A stretch of DNA of 63,553 nucleotides from Nitrospirota bacterium (lineage in GTDB: Bacteria > Nitrospirota > Thermodesulfovibrionia > Thermodesulfovibrionales > UBA6898). The stretch is taken from NCBI GenBank assembly GCA_021783515.1, contig JAJXTV010000021.1:1-63553 (forward strand), read 5' to 3'. The notes under the pieces are model-generated. The model ran no database searches. It saw nothing but the letters and a program-made list of their open reading frames with translations, and had not been told where the DNA came from. Numbering within the stretch: the first letter of the stretch is position 1; each line of letters opens with the position of its first letter. The translations under genes and the position numbers were made by a program. Positions 53,984 to 62,838 of this stretch are shown in pieces.

Positions 53984-55489
53984 GTGAATGTGGAAGAGAC
54001 CAACGAACTCATCAAGCAGCGAATCAGGAAGGTCGAAGAACTGAAGGAGATGGGGGTGAAGCCCTACGGGGACCCGTTTTGCGCGACCGACCACGCCGCC
54101 GATCTGCTCGAAAAGTATCAGGATACCGCGAAGGAGGAGCTCGAGGCCGGGACGGTAGAATGCTCTCTGGCGGGAAGGATAGTCGCCATGAGGGACTTCG
54201 GCAAGGCCGCCTTCGCGCACGTCCAAGACGGCACCGGGAGGATGCAGATCTACCTCAAGAAAGATGTGCTCGGCGAAGGCTATAAGCTTCTGAAGAAGCT
54301 CGATATCGGCGACATCGTGGGACTGAAGGGCAGACTCTTCAGGACAAAGACAAACGAGCTTACCGTCGAGGTCACGGCCCTCCGGCTGATGACGAAGTCG
54401 ATCCGCCCTCTTCCCGAGAAATGGCATGGCCTCAAGGACGTCGAGACGCGGTACCGCCAGCGCTACGTCGACCTGATCGTGAATCCCGAGGTGAGAGAGA
54501 ACTTTGCGCGCAGGAGCGTGATCATCAAGGGAGTGAGGGATTTCCTCGAGACAAAGGGTTTCATCGAGGTCGAAACGCCGATGATGCACCAGATACCGGG
54601 CGGTGCGACGGCGAGGCCGTTCAAAACGCACCATAACGCGCTCGGCATAGACCTGTATCTCCGGATCGCGCCGGAGTTGTACCTCAAGAGGCTCCTCGTC
54701 GGCGGCTACGAGCGCGTCTACGAGCTGAACAAGAACTTCAGAAATGAAGGCATATCTACACGGCATAACCCCGAGTTTTCGATGCTCGAATTCTATATCG
54801 CCTACAAGGACTATCATTTTCTCATGTCCCTTACCGAGGAGCTGATCACCGGCGTCGCGATGAAGGCGGTGGGCTCCCTCACGATCCCCTACGGCGACGA
54901 TACGATCGACCTCACCCCTCCGTGGCCGAGGGTCCCGATGCTAGAGGCGCTCGCCAAAAACGGTGTGCCGGAGGAGATACTCGGCGACGCGGAGAAGGCG
55001 AAGGCCTGGGGAAGGGCGAACGGGATAGACATCCCCGACGGCTCGTCCCTCGGCAAGATACTCGACGAGATCTTCAAGGAGAAGGTCGAGCCGGGGCTGA
55101 TCCAGCCGACGTTCATCATCGACCATCCGGTCGAGCTGTCTCCGCTTGCGAAGCGCAAAGCGGACAACCCGGCGCTGGTCGAGCGGTTCGAGCTCTTCAT
55201 CTGCGCGCGGGAGCTTGCGAACGCCTTTTCGGAGCTGAACGACCCCTTCGACCAGAAGGGGAGGTTCCTCGAGCAGGTGAAGGCGAAGCAGGCCGGAGAC
55301 GAGGAGGCGCACTGGATGGACGAGGACTTTATCCGGGCGCTTGAATACGGCATGCCGCCCGCGGCGGGCGAGGGGATCGGGATGGACCGTCTCGTCATGC
55401 TCCTGACGAACTCGCAGTCTATCAGGGACGTGGTGCTCTTTCCGCAGCTGAAGCCGGAGCAGGCGGACAAGCCGGCTGACGGGCAATGA
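53984..55489 (+). CDS. lysS: Lysyl-tRNA synthetase (class II)
   Basis: A ~501-residue class II synthetase with an N-terminal OB anticodon-binding domain (SLAGRIVAMRDFGKAAFAHV) and class II motifs: motif 1 FIEVETPMMHQIPGGA, motif 2 NKNFRNEGISTRHNPEF and motif 3 GEGIGMDRLVMLLT. Start is GTG 53984; GTG 53990 with GAGG upstream is as likely. It leads an operon with the lolC and lolD genes. Confidence 0.96.
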   Translation: MNVEETNELIKQRIRKVEELKEMGVKPYGDPFCATDHAADLLEKYQDTAKEELEAGTVECSLAGRIVAMRDFGKAAFAHVQDGTGRMQIYLKKDVLGEGYKLLKKLDIGDIVGLKGRLFRTKTNELTVEVTALRLMTKSIRPLPEKWHGLKDVETRYRQRYVDLIVNPEVRENFARRSVIIKGVRDFLETKGFIEVETPMMHQIPGGATARPFKTHHNALGIDLYLRIAPELYLKRLLVGGYERVYELNKNFRNEGISTRHNPEFSMLEFYIAYKDYHFLMSLTEELITGVAMKAVGSLTIPYGDDTIDLTPPWPRVPMLEALAKNGVPEEILGDAEKAKAWGRANGIDIPDGSSLGKILDEIFKEKVEPGLIQPTFIIDHPVELSPLAKRKADNPALVERFELFICARELANAFSELNDPFDQKGRFLEQVKAKQAGDEEAHWMDEDFIRALEYGMPPAAGEGIGMDRLVMLLTNSQSIRDVVLFPQLKPEQADKPADGQ

Positions 55490-55508
55490 GGCCTTCCGGC
55501 GTTCCGCT

Positions 55509-56738
55509 ATGAACCTGCCCTATCAGTTTTTTATCGCGATCCGCTACCTGAAGTCGAAGAAAAAATTTAAGGGCCTCTCGGTCACTACCGCGATTTCGAT
55601 CGGCGGCGTTGCGGTGGGTGTGATGGCACTGCTGGTGGTCCTGTCGGTGATGACCGGGTTTCAGCAGGATATTCAGAAGAAGATACTCGGCGCCAACGCC
55701 CATATCATCGTCAGGGACTACAAAGGCCCGATGTCGGACTATCGGGACGTGGAGCGGGGGATCAAAGGGGAAGAAGGCGTGGTGTCGTCCGCGCCCTTCG
55801 TGCTCGGGCAGGTGATGGTCTCGCACGAAAAGAGGGCACACGGGATCTTCCTTCGCGGCATCGACCCGGCGAGCGAGGCGAAGACGACGGACATCCTCTC
55901 TCATATCAAAGACGGCGGCGTCAAGGGCCTTGCCGACGCGGAGGGGACACCCGGCATCGTACTTGGCAGCGAGCTGGCGGGGAGCCTCGGCGTGATTGTC
56001 GGCGACGACGTCAACATCATCTCGCCCGTCGGTGAGATAGGCCCGATGGGCATGCTCCCGAAGGTGAAGCGGTTCAGGGTGGTCGGGATCTTCGAGGTAG
56101 GGATGTTCGAATACGACTCGAACCTCGCGCTCACCGGAATGAAGGCGGCCCAGGATTTCCTCGGGATGAAAGACGAGGCCACCGGCATCCAGCTTAAGCT
56201 GCGGGATATCTATCAGGCGCCGGAGATCAGGAAAAAGCTCCAGGAAAAGCTCGGCTTCCCGTATGAGGTGATGGACTGGATGCAGATGAACAAGAACCTC
56301 TTCTCGGCGCTCAAGCTCGAAAAATTCGCGATGTTCGTGATCCTTGTTCTGATCGTGCTCGTGGCGTCGTTCAATATCATCAGCAACCTCATCATGAACG
56401 TCATCGAAAAAAGCCGGGAGATCGCGATACTCAAGGCGATCGGCGCGACGAACGGCGGCATCATGACCGTCTTCATGCTGCAGGGGCTTTTCATCGGCCT
56501 CATCGGGACCGGCATCGGCATCACCGGCGGCTTTCTGACCGGATATGTGCTGAACAAGTATGAATTGATAAAGCTCCCCGCGGACGTTTATTATCTCAGC
56601 CATCTGCCGGTGAAGATGCAGCTGTCGGATTTTCTTACCGTTTCGATATCGGCGATCCTCATCAGCTTTCTAGCCACGCTATACCCGGCCTGGCAGGCCG
56701 CAAAGCTCGATCCGGTGGAGCCGTTGAGATATGAGTAA
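55509..56738 (+). CDS. lolC: Lipoprotein-releasing ABC permease (LolC/LolE)
   Basis: A 409-residue inner-membrane protein. FIAIRYLKSKKKFKGLSVTT at the start, one N-terminal transmembrane helix, a ~230-residue periplasmic MacB-like domain (~50-280), then three C-terminal helices with the FtsX fold (SREIAILKAIGATNGGIMTVFMLQGLFIG). It releases outer-membrane lipoproteins to the carrier LolA. It starts 19 bases after lysS and overlaps lolD by eight bases; a single permease gene suggests a LolF/homodimer-type complex. Confidence 0.93.
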   Translation: MNLPYQFFIAIRYLKSKKKFKGLSVTTAISIGGVAVGVMALLVVLSVMTGFQQDIQKKILGANAHIIVRDYKGPMSDYRDVERGIKGEEGVVSSAPFVLGQVMVSHEKRAHGIFLRGIDPASEAKTTDILSHIKDGGVKGLADAEGTPGIVLGSELAGSLGVIVGDDVNIISPVGEIGPMGMLPKVKRFRVVGIFEVGMFEYDSNLALTGMKAAQDFLGMKDEATGIQLKLRDIYQAPEIRKKLQEKLGFPYEVMDWMQMNKNLFSALKLEKFAMFVILVLIVLVASFNIISNLIMNVIEKSREIAILKAIGATNGGIMTVFMLQGLFIGLIGTGIGITGGFLTGYVLNKYELIKLPADVYYLSHLPVKMQLSDFLTVSISAILISFLATLYPAWQAAKLDPVEPLRYE

Positions 56739-57411
56739 GCAGGTTCCGCTCATCGAGGCGTCGGGGGTGTCCCGGAGCTTCAGGACCGAGGCGGGGAAGC
56801 TGACGGTGCTGAAGGGCGTGGATATCGCGGTTGCAGAGGGCGAAATGCTCGGGATTATCGGCGCTTCCGGGGCGGGAAAGAGCACGCTCCTGCATATCTT
56901 GGGCGCCCTTGACAGGCCGACGGCCGGCAGGGTGCGCTTCAGGGGCAGAGAAATCGCCTCTATGGATGATAACTCGCTCGCGCGGCTCAGAAACGCCCAT
57001 ATCGGGTTTGTCTTTCAGTTCCACCATCTGCTCCCGGAGTTCAACTCCCTCGAAAATGCGATGCTTCCGGGGCTGATAAGCGGGATGTCTTTTGACGAGG
57101 CGGAGAAGAAGGCGTCGGAGCTTCTTTCCGAGCTGGGCCTGTCGGCGAGGGTCAAACACAGGCCGGGCGAGCTGTCGGGCGGCGAGCAGCAGCGCGTCGC
57201 GGTCGCGAGGGCGCTCCTTCAGGACCCGGCGGTAGTGCTTGCCGACGAACCGACCGGCAATCTCGACACGGCCACGGGCAACGACCTCTTCCAGCTGTTT
57301 CTCGATCTGAACAAAAAAAGGGGGATTGCGTTCGTTATCGTCACCCATAACAAGTCGCTTTCGGACCGCTGCCACAGAGTGCGGGAGATGGCTGACGGAG
57401 CGTTTCTGTAA
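56731..57411 (+). CDS. lolD: Lipoprotein-releasing ABC ATPase (LolD)
   Basis: A 226-residue ATPase. Walker A IIGASGAGKSTLLH (residues ~46-59), Q-loop VFQFHHLLPEF with the conserved LolD HHLLPEF, signature LSGGEQQRVAVARAL, Walker B VVLADEPTGNLD and switch VIVTHNKSL. It drives lipoprotein release with the preceding permease and overlaps it by eight bases. Confidence 0.95.
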   Translation: MSKQVPLIEASGVSRSFRTEAGKLTVLKGVDIAVAEGEMLGIIGASGAGKSTLLHILGALDRPTAGRVRFRGREIASMDDNSLARLRNAHIGFVFQFHHLLPEFNSLENAMLPGLISGMSFDEAEKKASELLSELGLSARVKHRPGELSGGEQQRVAVARALLQDPAVVLADEPTGNLDTATGNDLFQLFLDLNKKRGIAFVIVTHNKSLSDRCHRVREMADGAFL

Positions 57412-57575
57412 CGTTCTTCGCGCCGGAGGGTTGACCGCCGTCGAAGTTGCCAATTGAAAAAGCTTCGTCTACAATTTTTATAAGGCCTGCGGTGATGTCC
57501 TTTCCGGCAGAAGGGGAGATGAAGAGAGACCATTCTCTTGCCTGGGGCTATTTCATGAGTGAGGGAGGGAAGTGA

Positions 57576-57833
57576 ATGGATGCGAAACCCAAAGCGGTAG
57601 AACATTTCGAAAAGGAAGCGCTTTACGCCGACGAGACTTCGTCGGTATTCATGGAGCATCCCGTCGAAAGACTGAAGTTTCACATTATGAATAGCTGCGG
57701 AAAAATCCTGAAGTCAGAATATTCGATCGACGGGACGGCCGAGGTGCTGTGGGAAGCGGACGGGAGAAAGTTCAGGGCATGGGGCACGTGGCCCGGCGAG
57801 GAATACCGGATCAGCTGGAAAGCGGTGCCCTGA
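57576..57833 (+). CDS. Small hypothetical protein
   Basis: An 85-residue soluble protein starting MDAKPKAVEHFEKEALYADE, with GGGAGGGAAG upstream of the ATG. Charged and Trp-rich at its end (VLWEADGRKFRAWGTWPGEE, then SWKAVP), with one lone cysteine. No motif recognised. It stands alone, 160 bases after lolD and convergent with the kinase-TPR gene. The good ribosome binding site and chromosome-like codon use favour a real gene. Confidence 0.5.
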   Translation: MDAKPKAVEHFEKEALYADETSSVFMEHPVERLKFHIMNSCGKILKSEYSIDGTAEVLWEADGRKFRAWGTWPGEEYRISWKAVP

Positions 57834-57854
57834 GCGTCCGGCCGTGAAAGTTTC

Positions 57855-59633
57855 TCAGGAAGACGCGGCCTTTTTCATGAGCGCTCCGACGTGCTCCATC
57901 GCCTTTTCGATCCTCCCGTCCTTCCGGTCTGCGCATTTGATGAACTCTTTGAAGGCGCGGACCGCCTCGGTGGGGAGGTCTTTCTTCGCAAACGCTATGC
58001 CGATATTGTAGTAGGCGTCGGCGAAGTTGGGCCGGCTCATGATCGCCTTTCCGTAAAAGCCGACCGCCTCGTCGTTGAGCCCTTTTCTGAAGAGGGCCGC
58101 ACCCAGGTTGTTGAGCGCCTCGGCGTGCTGCGGATTGATGCGAACCGCTTCGCGGAAGGCGCCTATCGCCTCGTCAAGGCGGTCCGCCATAAAGAGCGCC
58201 ACGCCGAGCCTGTGATGGGCTTCGGCATCCCCGGGGTTGACGCGCACCGCTTGCGAATAGGCCTTCAGCGCCCGGGCGGTCTCCCCTTTTTTGTGATAGG
58301 CGACGCCGAGGTTCGCGTATGCCGCCGCGAATGACGGTTTAATCCTGATCGCCTCGCAATATCCGGAAATGGCCGCGTCGCTCTCCCCCGCTGCGTAGAG
58401 GGCCCTTGCGAGATTGAAGTGGGCTTCCGCGAAGTCCGGCGTCAGGGCGATCGCCTTCCGGTATTCGTCGGCCGCCTCCCGCAGGCGGCCCTTTTGTGCC
58501 AGGGCGTTTCCCAGATTGTAGTGGGCTGCGGGGTTCCGGGGGTTCATTCTCAGTCCCTCCCTGTATTTCCTGATCCCTTCTTCGATGAGTCCGAGGTTAG
58601 CGAGAGACATGCCCTTGTTGATGAGTTCGCCCTCCCTCATCTCCTCGGCGAGCGGAGGGGAGGGCGGTTCCTGTCCGGTCTTTTTCGTGATCTCTTTCCT
58701 GAAAACCTTTTCGAGTTCGACGCGCAGCTCTGCGAAACTGCCGAACCTCCTGTCCCTCCTTTTTTCGAGGCAACGGTGAAGCAGATCGGCCAGCGGTCCG
58801 CCCTCCGGCGGAACCGGAGGGAGCGGGTAGTTCTTGTGGGCCTTAGCCCAGTTGTCGCCGCCGGCGGGGCGGAAGGGAAGTTCTCCGCCGTTGACGAGCT
58901 GAAAGAGCACGATGCCGAACCCGTATATGTCGCTCCTCATTTCGGAGATACCGTAAAACTGCTCCGGGGCCATCCAGGGCGGCGACCCGGCCACAATTCT
59001 GTTATTATGCGTCGACAGGAAGGTGAGCTCCCGCCGGTTCTTCTGCAGGAGAGCGCCGATCTCTTCCGGTCCGTCCGTCTTGTCCCAGAGTCCGACGAGG
59101 CCGAAGTCGGCTATCTTCACGCAGCCGTCGGTTGTGATCATGATGTTATCGGGCTTGACGTCACGGTGGGGAGAGATGCCCCTCGATGCGGCGTATTCCA
59201 TCCCGTGACAGAACTGGACCGCCCACGACAGGACCCGGCTCAGGGAAAAAGGGCTTTTGAGATATGCCGTCAACGTGTTTTTGCCCGCCCAGTCGGGCTC
59301 GATGAACTCGCATGCGATGAACATCAGGTCGTCGACCTCGCGCACCCAGTAGGCCCGCACGATGTTGGGATGCTTTTCGAGATGGATCCAGGCGAGGGCC
59401 TCTTTCTTGAAGCTGTCGACGATCCGTTTCGACAGAAGAAATCTCCTCTGGAGCGTCTTGAGCGCCAGCACGAGGTCGTGCTGGTTGTCATGGCAGATAT
59501 AGACAACGCCCATCGAGCTCTTGCCTTCGCCCCCGAGGATATCCAGGATCAGATATCTTCCTCCGATGAGCTCTCCGATCCGGTATGGATGGTCCGCGGA
59601 GCTAGGTATATCCCCAAGTCCCGTAGAAATCAT
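57855..59633 (-). CDS. Ser/Thr protein kinase with TPR repeats
   Basis: A 592-residue cytoplasmic protein. Kinase domain (~15-300): LGGEGKSSMGVVYICHDNQ glycine-rich loop with an unusual insertion, catalytic Lys in LALKTL, catalytic loop PHRDVKPDNIMI, DFGLVG and MAPEQFY. Residues ~340-580 are at least seven tetratricopeptide repeats with the W/YxxLGxxA..A...A...Y..A pattern (HYNLGNALAQKGRLREAADE). No transmembrane segment. A soluble, TPR-scaffolded kinase; targets unknown. Confidence 0.93.
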   Translation of the reverse strand: MISTGLGDIPSSADHPYRIGELIGGRYLILDILGGEGKSSMGVVYICHDNQHDLVLALKTLQRRFLLSKRIVDSFKKEALAWIHLEKHPNIVRAYWVREVDDLMFIACEFIEPDWAGKNTLTAYLKSPFSLSRVLSWAVQFCHGMEYAASRGISPHRDVKPDNIMITTDGCVKIADFGLVGLWDKTDGPEEIGALLQKNRRELTFLSTHNNRIVAGSPPWMAPEQFYGISEMRSDIYGFGIVLFQLVNGGELPFRPAGGDNWAKAHKNYPLPPVPPEGGPLADLLHRCLEKRRDRRFGSFAELRVELEKVFRKEITKKTGQEPPSPPLAEEMREGELINKGMSLANLGLIEEGIRKYREGLRMNPRNPAAHYNLGNALAQKGRLREAADEYRKAIALTPDFAEAHFNLARALYAAGESDAAISGYCEAIRIKPSFAAAYANLGVAYHKKGETARALKAYSQAVRVNPGDAEAHHRLGVALFMADRLDEAIGAFREAVRINPQHAEALNNLGAALFRKGLNDEAVGFYGKAIMSRPNFADAYYNIGIAFAKKDLPTEAVRAFKEFIKCADRKDGRIEKAMEHVGALMKKAASS

Positions 59634-59701
59634 GGTATTTATCTTATAATGAATCGGCGGCTTAGTAAAGGCGGGTGGAAAGGGTGATGCCGGGGAGCGG
59701 G

Positions 59702-60475
59702 CTAGCCGCGGGATGCCGAAGAGCGTTTCATGCGCTTGTCTTCGTACATCAGGGTGTCCACCTGCGAGAGGAGCTCATCGATCGAGCAGGGTGAAAGAGG
59801 GTTGTAGCGGGCTATGCCGAAACTGAGGGAGATGACATGTCTGCGCTCTCTCTCGCAGTTATGCAGCTCGATGTTCTTCCTGAGGCGGTCCGAGATGATC
59901 TCGATAGTCTCTTCCGAGGTCCCGACCGGAATCGCAATGAATTCGTCGCCGCCGATGCGGGCGATGATGTCGGACTCGCGGAAGGTCTCCCGCAGGATGT
60001 CGGCCGCCTCGGTCAGAGCCGCATCGCCGGCCTGATGGCCGTAGTGGTCGTTGATCTTCTTCAGGCCGTCGAGGTCCGCATAGAGGATGAAAATCATGCG
60101 CTTCATCCTCCGGGCCAATCTCAGATGCTGCTCCGCAAGCGTGAAAAACCCCCTGCGGTTATAAAGGCCGGTAAGCTCATCCTTCACCGACACCGCGTAC
60201 AGCCGCTCCTCCGCCTGCTTGCGTTCGGCTATCTCGGAAAGCAACGCGCGCTCGGTCCGTTTTTGTCTGGCGAAACTCCGCGACAGGACGAGGCCGAAGG
60301 AGAGGAAGCAGGAAGAAAAGAGAAGCCGGAACGCGACTTCTTTCTTGTTCAGGAAGAGAAGACTGAGGAAGGAGTCATCATAATGGAAAACATAGGCGGC
60401 CGCCGCATCGATCACCCAATAAAGGGCCGCCGCGATTATGCAGAGATAAATAACGTAATGATCTCTCTTGGCCAT
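59702..60475 (-). CDS. Diguanylate cyclase (GGDEF)
   Basis: A 257-residue protein with two N-terminal transmembrane helices (~9-30 and ~48-66), a short coiled linker and a GGDEF domain (~95-250). The active-site ARIGGDEFIAIPVG motif is intact, and RESD five residues upstream matches the inhibitory I-site RxxD, so c-di-GMP synthesis with product inhibition is expected. No EAL domain. It lies next to the mobile remnants at the right end but has chromosome-like codon use. Confidence 0.92.
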   Translation of the reverse strand: MAKRDHYVIYLCIIAAALYWVIDAAAAYVFHYDDSFLSLLFLNKKEVAFRLLFSSCFLSFGLVLSRSFARQKRTERALLSEIAERKQAEERLYAVSVKDELTGLYNRRGFFTLAEQHLRLARRMKRMIFILYADLDGLKKINDHYGHQAGDAALTEAADILRETFRESDIIARIGGDEFIAIPVGTSEETIEIISDRLRKNIELHNCERERRHVISLSFGIARYNPLSPCSIDELLSQVDTLMYEDKRMKRSSASRG

Positions 60476-60806
60476 GATGCATGCAGCCGGGAGCCGTGAA
60501 ACGCTGCCGCTCTTCGGCTGCGCTATTTAACCATAGGGAGAAAAAGAATTTCAAGGGGAATGTGCGGGAATGTGCGGGACGGTCGGGGTCATGCGAAGAA
60601 GTACCCGCAATGAAGAGGATCAGAGCTATACAGGCAAGCGTCGGCGCAGCGCCGGCGAAGGCATCAATGGCCATCGGCATTATTCGAAAGAATATAGGCC
60701 AAGAAGCGCTCTTCGTTATCAAGAAATTGCTTTTTGCAATTTGCTGCTCATCAATGCGGATCGCGCAATTGCTGGTCGGATGGAAATGTTTGAGTACGCC
60801 CGGCAC
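60476..60806. other. Intergenic region without a recognised gene
   Basis: About 330 bases upstream of the diguanylate cyclase. Short frames on both strands have no family resemblance. The region borders group II intron copy 1. Confidence 0.4.
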
Positions 60807-61041
60807 GGGCGTGAACTTATGGGGTGAAGTCCCCTGTACGAGAACCCGGAGTGTTCATAGTAATGGATACTGCCAAAAGTACTAGCCGAAGGCAAGGGCG
60901 TCTCCGCGGGGAGAGGTTGCGAACACTGTGGATCAGGATTCACCATCCGGCTGCGGCCCGATGATTCTGCGAAACGCCCCGTGCGGACCCGCATGCGGGG
61001 TATTGTGGGGGCTGGGGGTTAACTACCCCCGGCTACCCGAT
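60807..61041 (+). mobile_element. Group II intron remnant, copy 1 (internally deleted)
   Basis: A 5' part (60807-60917) has the conserved domain I sequence GTGAACTTATGGGG, AGAACCCGG and GAAGGCAAGGGCGTC. It then passes without any reverse-transcriptase ORF into GTGCGGACCCGCATGCGGGG and the CCCCCGGCTACCCGAT 3' end typical of domains V/VI in related introns (from memory). Length ~235 bp instead of ~2 kb. The 5' part is nearly identical to copy 2 (two differences over ~111 bp). Confidence 0.65.
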
Positions 61042-61054
61042 CGGCCTTTGCGCA

Positions 61055-61336
61055 TTATTTTGATTTTGCTTTTTGCTTCTGCGGGCGAGGTGTCGGCATG
61101 CCATATATCATACCTTCCGCGCTGATGTCTTCATCAATGTCCGGCCAATGTACGCCATCCCCATCGCCGATAATTTCAAAATTTAACCGCTGCTTCAGAG
61201 TGGCTTCCGATAGGCGCCATGACCAAGCAAGCGGCACGCTGACTACACGTCCATCAACAAATTGAGCCGTAATTGCATCAGTAGTAACTTTTATATCCTT
61301 AATTCTTACTTCCTGCAGTTTCACCGCAGTGCGCAT
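61055..61336 (-). CDS. DUF2442 domain protein (antitoxin-like)
   Basis: A 93-residue protein: VRIKDIKVTTDAITAQFVDG, RVVSVPLAWSWRLSEATL and HWPDIDEDISAEGMIYG are the DUF2442 pattern (a small beta-rich domain). It starts seven bases after the DUF4160 gene. DUF4160/DUF2442 pairs are widespread in mobile regions and behave like toxin-antitoxin loci by context; this is inference. The basic Pro/Lys-rich tail is unusual. Placed between two group II intron remnants. Confidence 0.75.
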   Translation of the reverse strand: MRTAVKLQEVRIKDIKVTTDAITAQFVDGRVVSVPLAWSWRLSEATLKQRLNFEIIGDGDGVHWPDIDEDISAEGMIYGMPTPRPQKQKAKSK

Positions 61337-61343
61337 GCCATGC

Positions 61344-61556
61344 CTACTTTATCCTATCTTTATTGTTCATGATTAGTGCCCTTATGATATTAAGCTCTTT
61401 AGAAACAAACCCTTTATTCTTAGCCAATACGATTGGCGACAGCCAGAATTTACAAAGCATATTCTCCCGCTGGATATGCACATGCATTTGCTCGTTGCAA
61501 TCAAAGCTATAAAAGAAAAATCGATATGGGCCTGAGATTTCTTTGATTGTCAGCAT
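61344..61556 (-). CDS. DUF4160 domain protein (toxin-like partner)
   Basis: A 70-residue protein starting MLTIKEISGPYRFFFYSFDC, continuing NEQMHVHIQRENMLCKFWLSP and ending in a helix (ELNIIRALIMNN). The PYRF..YS.D..E..H(V/I)H pattern is typical of DUF4160 proteins found beside DUF2442 genes. It is short but not obviously truncated. Promoter not evident. It is the upstream gene of the pair. Confidence 0.75.
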   Translation of the reverse strand: MLTIKEISGPYRFFFYSFDCNEQMHVHIQRENMLCKFWLSPIVLAKNKGFVSKELNIIRALIMNNKDRIK

Positions 61557-61604
61557 ATCTCATTATATATAACCAAACAGAAAAATGCCCTCTCCTTCTG
61601 AGGT

Positions 61605-61838
61605 TCACTCTTCTGTAAAGTAATCCGTATCAATTCTTTTGATTTCGTATTTTGCCGTTGTGGCGGTGCCGAGATTACAGTCGATCATTAATTCACAAAG
61701 GGTACGCCCATCGCGAGTATGACTTTAGGATCGATACTCTCGACGTACCTGATAGAGTCCTCAGAGAAACGACCGGTTGTTATGAAAACACCTTTCTTTG
61801 CTCTTTTGCCGTGAAGGGCTCCGACAAATTTCTGGCAA
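61605..61838 (-). pseudogene. mrr: mrr-type restriction endonuclease pseudogene (C-terminal remnant)
   Basis: On the minus strand the reading QKFVGALHGKRAKKGVFITT continues with GRFSEDSIRYVESIDPKVIL, matching Mrr endonucleases. After a frameshift near 61720 it resumes as DGRTLCELMIDCNLGT and YEIKRIDTDYFTEE to a stop at 61605. The N-terminal two thirds are missing: group II intron copy 2 begins exactly where homology is lost (61839). It is therefore non-functional, once part of a type IV restriction system. Confidence 0.75.
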
Positions 61839-62066
61839 GGGCGTGAACTTATGGGGTGCAAGTCCCCTGTACGAGAACCCGGAGTGTTCATAGTAATGGA
61901 TACTACCAAAAGTACTAGCCGAAGGCAAGGGCGTCTCCGCGGGGAGAGGTCTGAAGGAAGCCCCATGGCAAATGTGCGAGACGACGAACAGAAACCGCAT
62001 AGAAGGCTTAGCCCTTGGGCGAGTTGGCCAATCACAACGAAGCCCGCAGGTGCAAGAAACAAGATC
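61839..62066 (+). mobile_element. Group II intron remnant, copy 2 (domain I fragment)
   Basis: It begins GGGCGTGAACTTATGGGGTG and continues through GAAGGCAAGGGCGTC, GGTCTGAAGGAAGCC and ACGAACAGAAACCGCATA, the conserved succession of group II intron domain I. It ends abruptly near CAAGAAACAAG with no domain IV ORF or 3' end. Its first 112 bases are nearly identical to copy 1. Confidence 0.7.
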
Positions 62067-62147
62067 TGACCCCAGTTCTCATTTCTCTGACTTGAGACTG
62101 AAAACGAAAAGCGGTTATTCCCGGTCGACTGGAAAGAATTGTTCTGC

Positions 62148-62387
62148 TCAGATATCTTCTATTTTTGTTCCCAATCCCGATTTGATACTGTAGCGCGCCT
62201 GTTCTATTCTTTTAAGAAATCGCGGGTCATTCTCCAGACGATAATCAAACCAGTCGTCTTCGTCCTCGAAGCCGATGAGAACCCCTGCGGGCTTGCCATG
62301 GCGCGTTATTATGACTTCTTCCTTTTCCGCCATTCTTAGAAACTTTGAAAGATCGTCTTTGACTTCCGATAGAGCTGCTTTTTTCAT
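62148..62387 (-). CDS. Antitoxin, Phd/YefM-like
   Basis: A 79-residue protein starting MKKAALSEVKDDLSKFLRMA, followed by EEVIITRHGKPAGVLIGFED, the Phd/YefM-type N-terminal DNA-binding fold with its RHGKPxxVL strand. The C-terminus (RLENDPRFLKRIEQARYS) should wrap the toxin. The ATG at 62387 has AGGAGAA upstream. It follows the toxin gene by two bases; the toxin-first order is less common for this family. Confidence 0.85.
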   Translation of the reverse strand: MKKAALSEVKDDLSKFLRMAEKEEVIITRHGKPAGVLIGFEDEDDWFDYRLENDPRFLKRIEQARYSIKSGLGTKIEDI

Positions 62388-62389
62388 AT

Positions 62390-62677
62390 TTATTCTCCTG
62401 CGTGTTCCAGCCACCGTGCTGCTTTCGGCTTCGGGATTATTGCCAAAATTTGGACCGTCTCGTTCTCCACGTCGTAAAATACCCTGATATCACCCATCCT
62501 TAGTCTGTACTGTGGATGACTGAGTCCCCTGAGCTTCTTTATTCTGCTTTTGCTGACTTTCATGGGAGTGTGTCTTAAATGTATTTCAATTAATTCTTTT
62601 ACCTTCGTCTTGTAGCAGGTATCCAAGGATTTCAAATCCTGAACGGCCTGAGGCGATAAAGTGATCTCGTATTCCAT
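62390..62677 (-). CDS. RelE/ParE-family toxin
   Basis: A 95-residue protein: MEYEITLSPQAVQDLKSLDT, KVSKSRIKKLRGLSHPQYRL and RMGDIRVFYDVENETVQILA are the RelE fold with conserved Arg residues of the active face; the C-terminus has KAARWLEHAGE. It is likely a ribosome-dependent mRNA interferase. First gene of the toxin-antitoxin pair, and probably carried on an integron-type cassette, since an attC-like site lies 60 bases upstream. Confidence 0.88.
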   Translation of the reverse strand: MEYEITLSPQAVQDLKSLDTCYKTKVKELIEIHLRHTPMKVSKSRIKKLRGLSHPQYRLRMGDIRVFYDVENETVQILAIIPKPKAARWLEHAGE

Positions 62678-62736
62678 TCTGGCTATATTATAGCTATTTT
62701 ATTGGATAGAATCAATTATGCAGTTAATTTACTGGA

Positions 62737-62825
62737 GCATAACGAAAATTATGAGCCGCCGTGGCAACCGAGCTGTGCAAAAAAACAGAGAGGCTATTCA
62801 CTGTCGGCTCGATAAAGTTGTTATC
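62737..62825 (-). other. attC-like recombination site C
   Basis: Plus strand TAACGAAAATTATGAGCCGCC ... GTCGGCTCGATAAAGTTGTTATC. The arms TAAC/GTTA and GAGCC/GGCTC pair, and the TAACGAAA, TGAGCCGCCG and GGCAAC blocks match site B at 604-693. It lies between two minus-strand genes, as in a cassette array. Confidence 0.6.
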
Positions 62826-62838
62826 TGTCCATAGGTTC

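Noticed and set aside
60570-60827. Plus-strand frames running into intron copy 1
   Set aside because: They end inside the intron remnant and show no family resemblance, although a stretch like NLLLINADRAIAGRMEMFEY might be a decayed gene.
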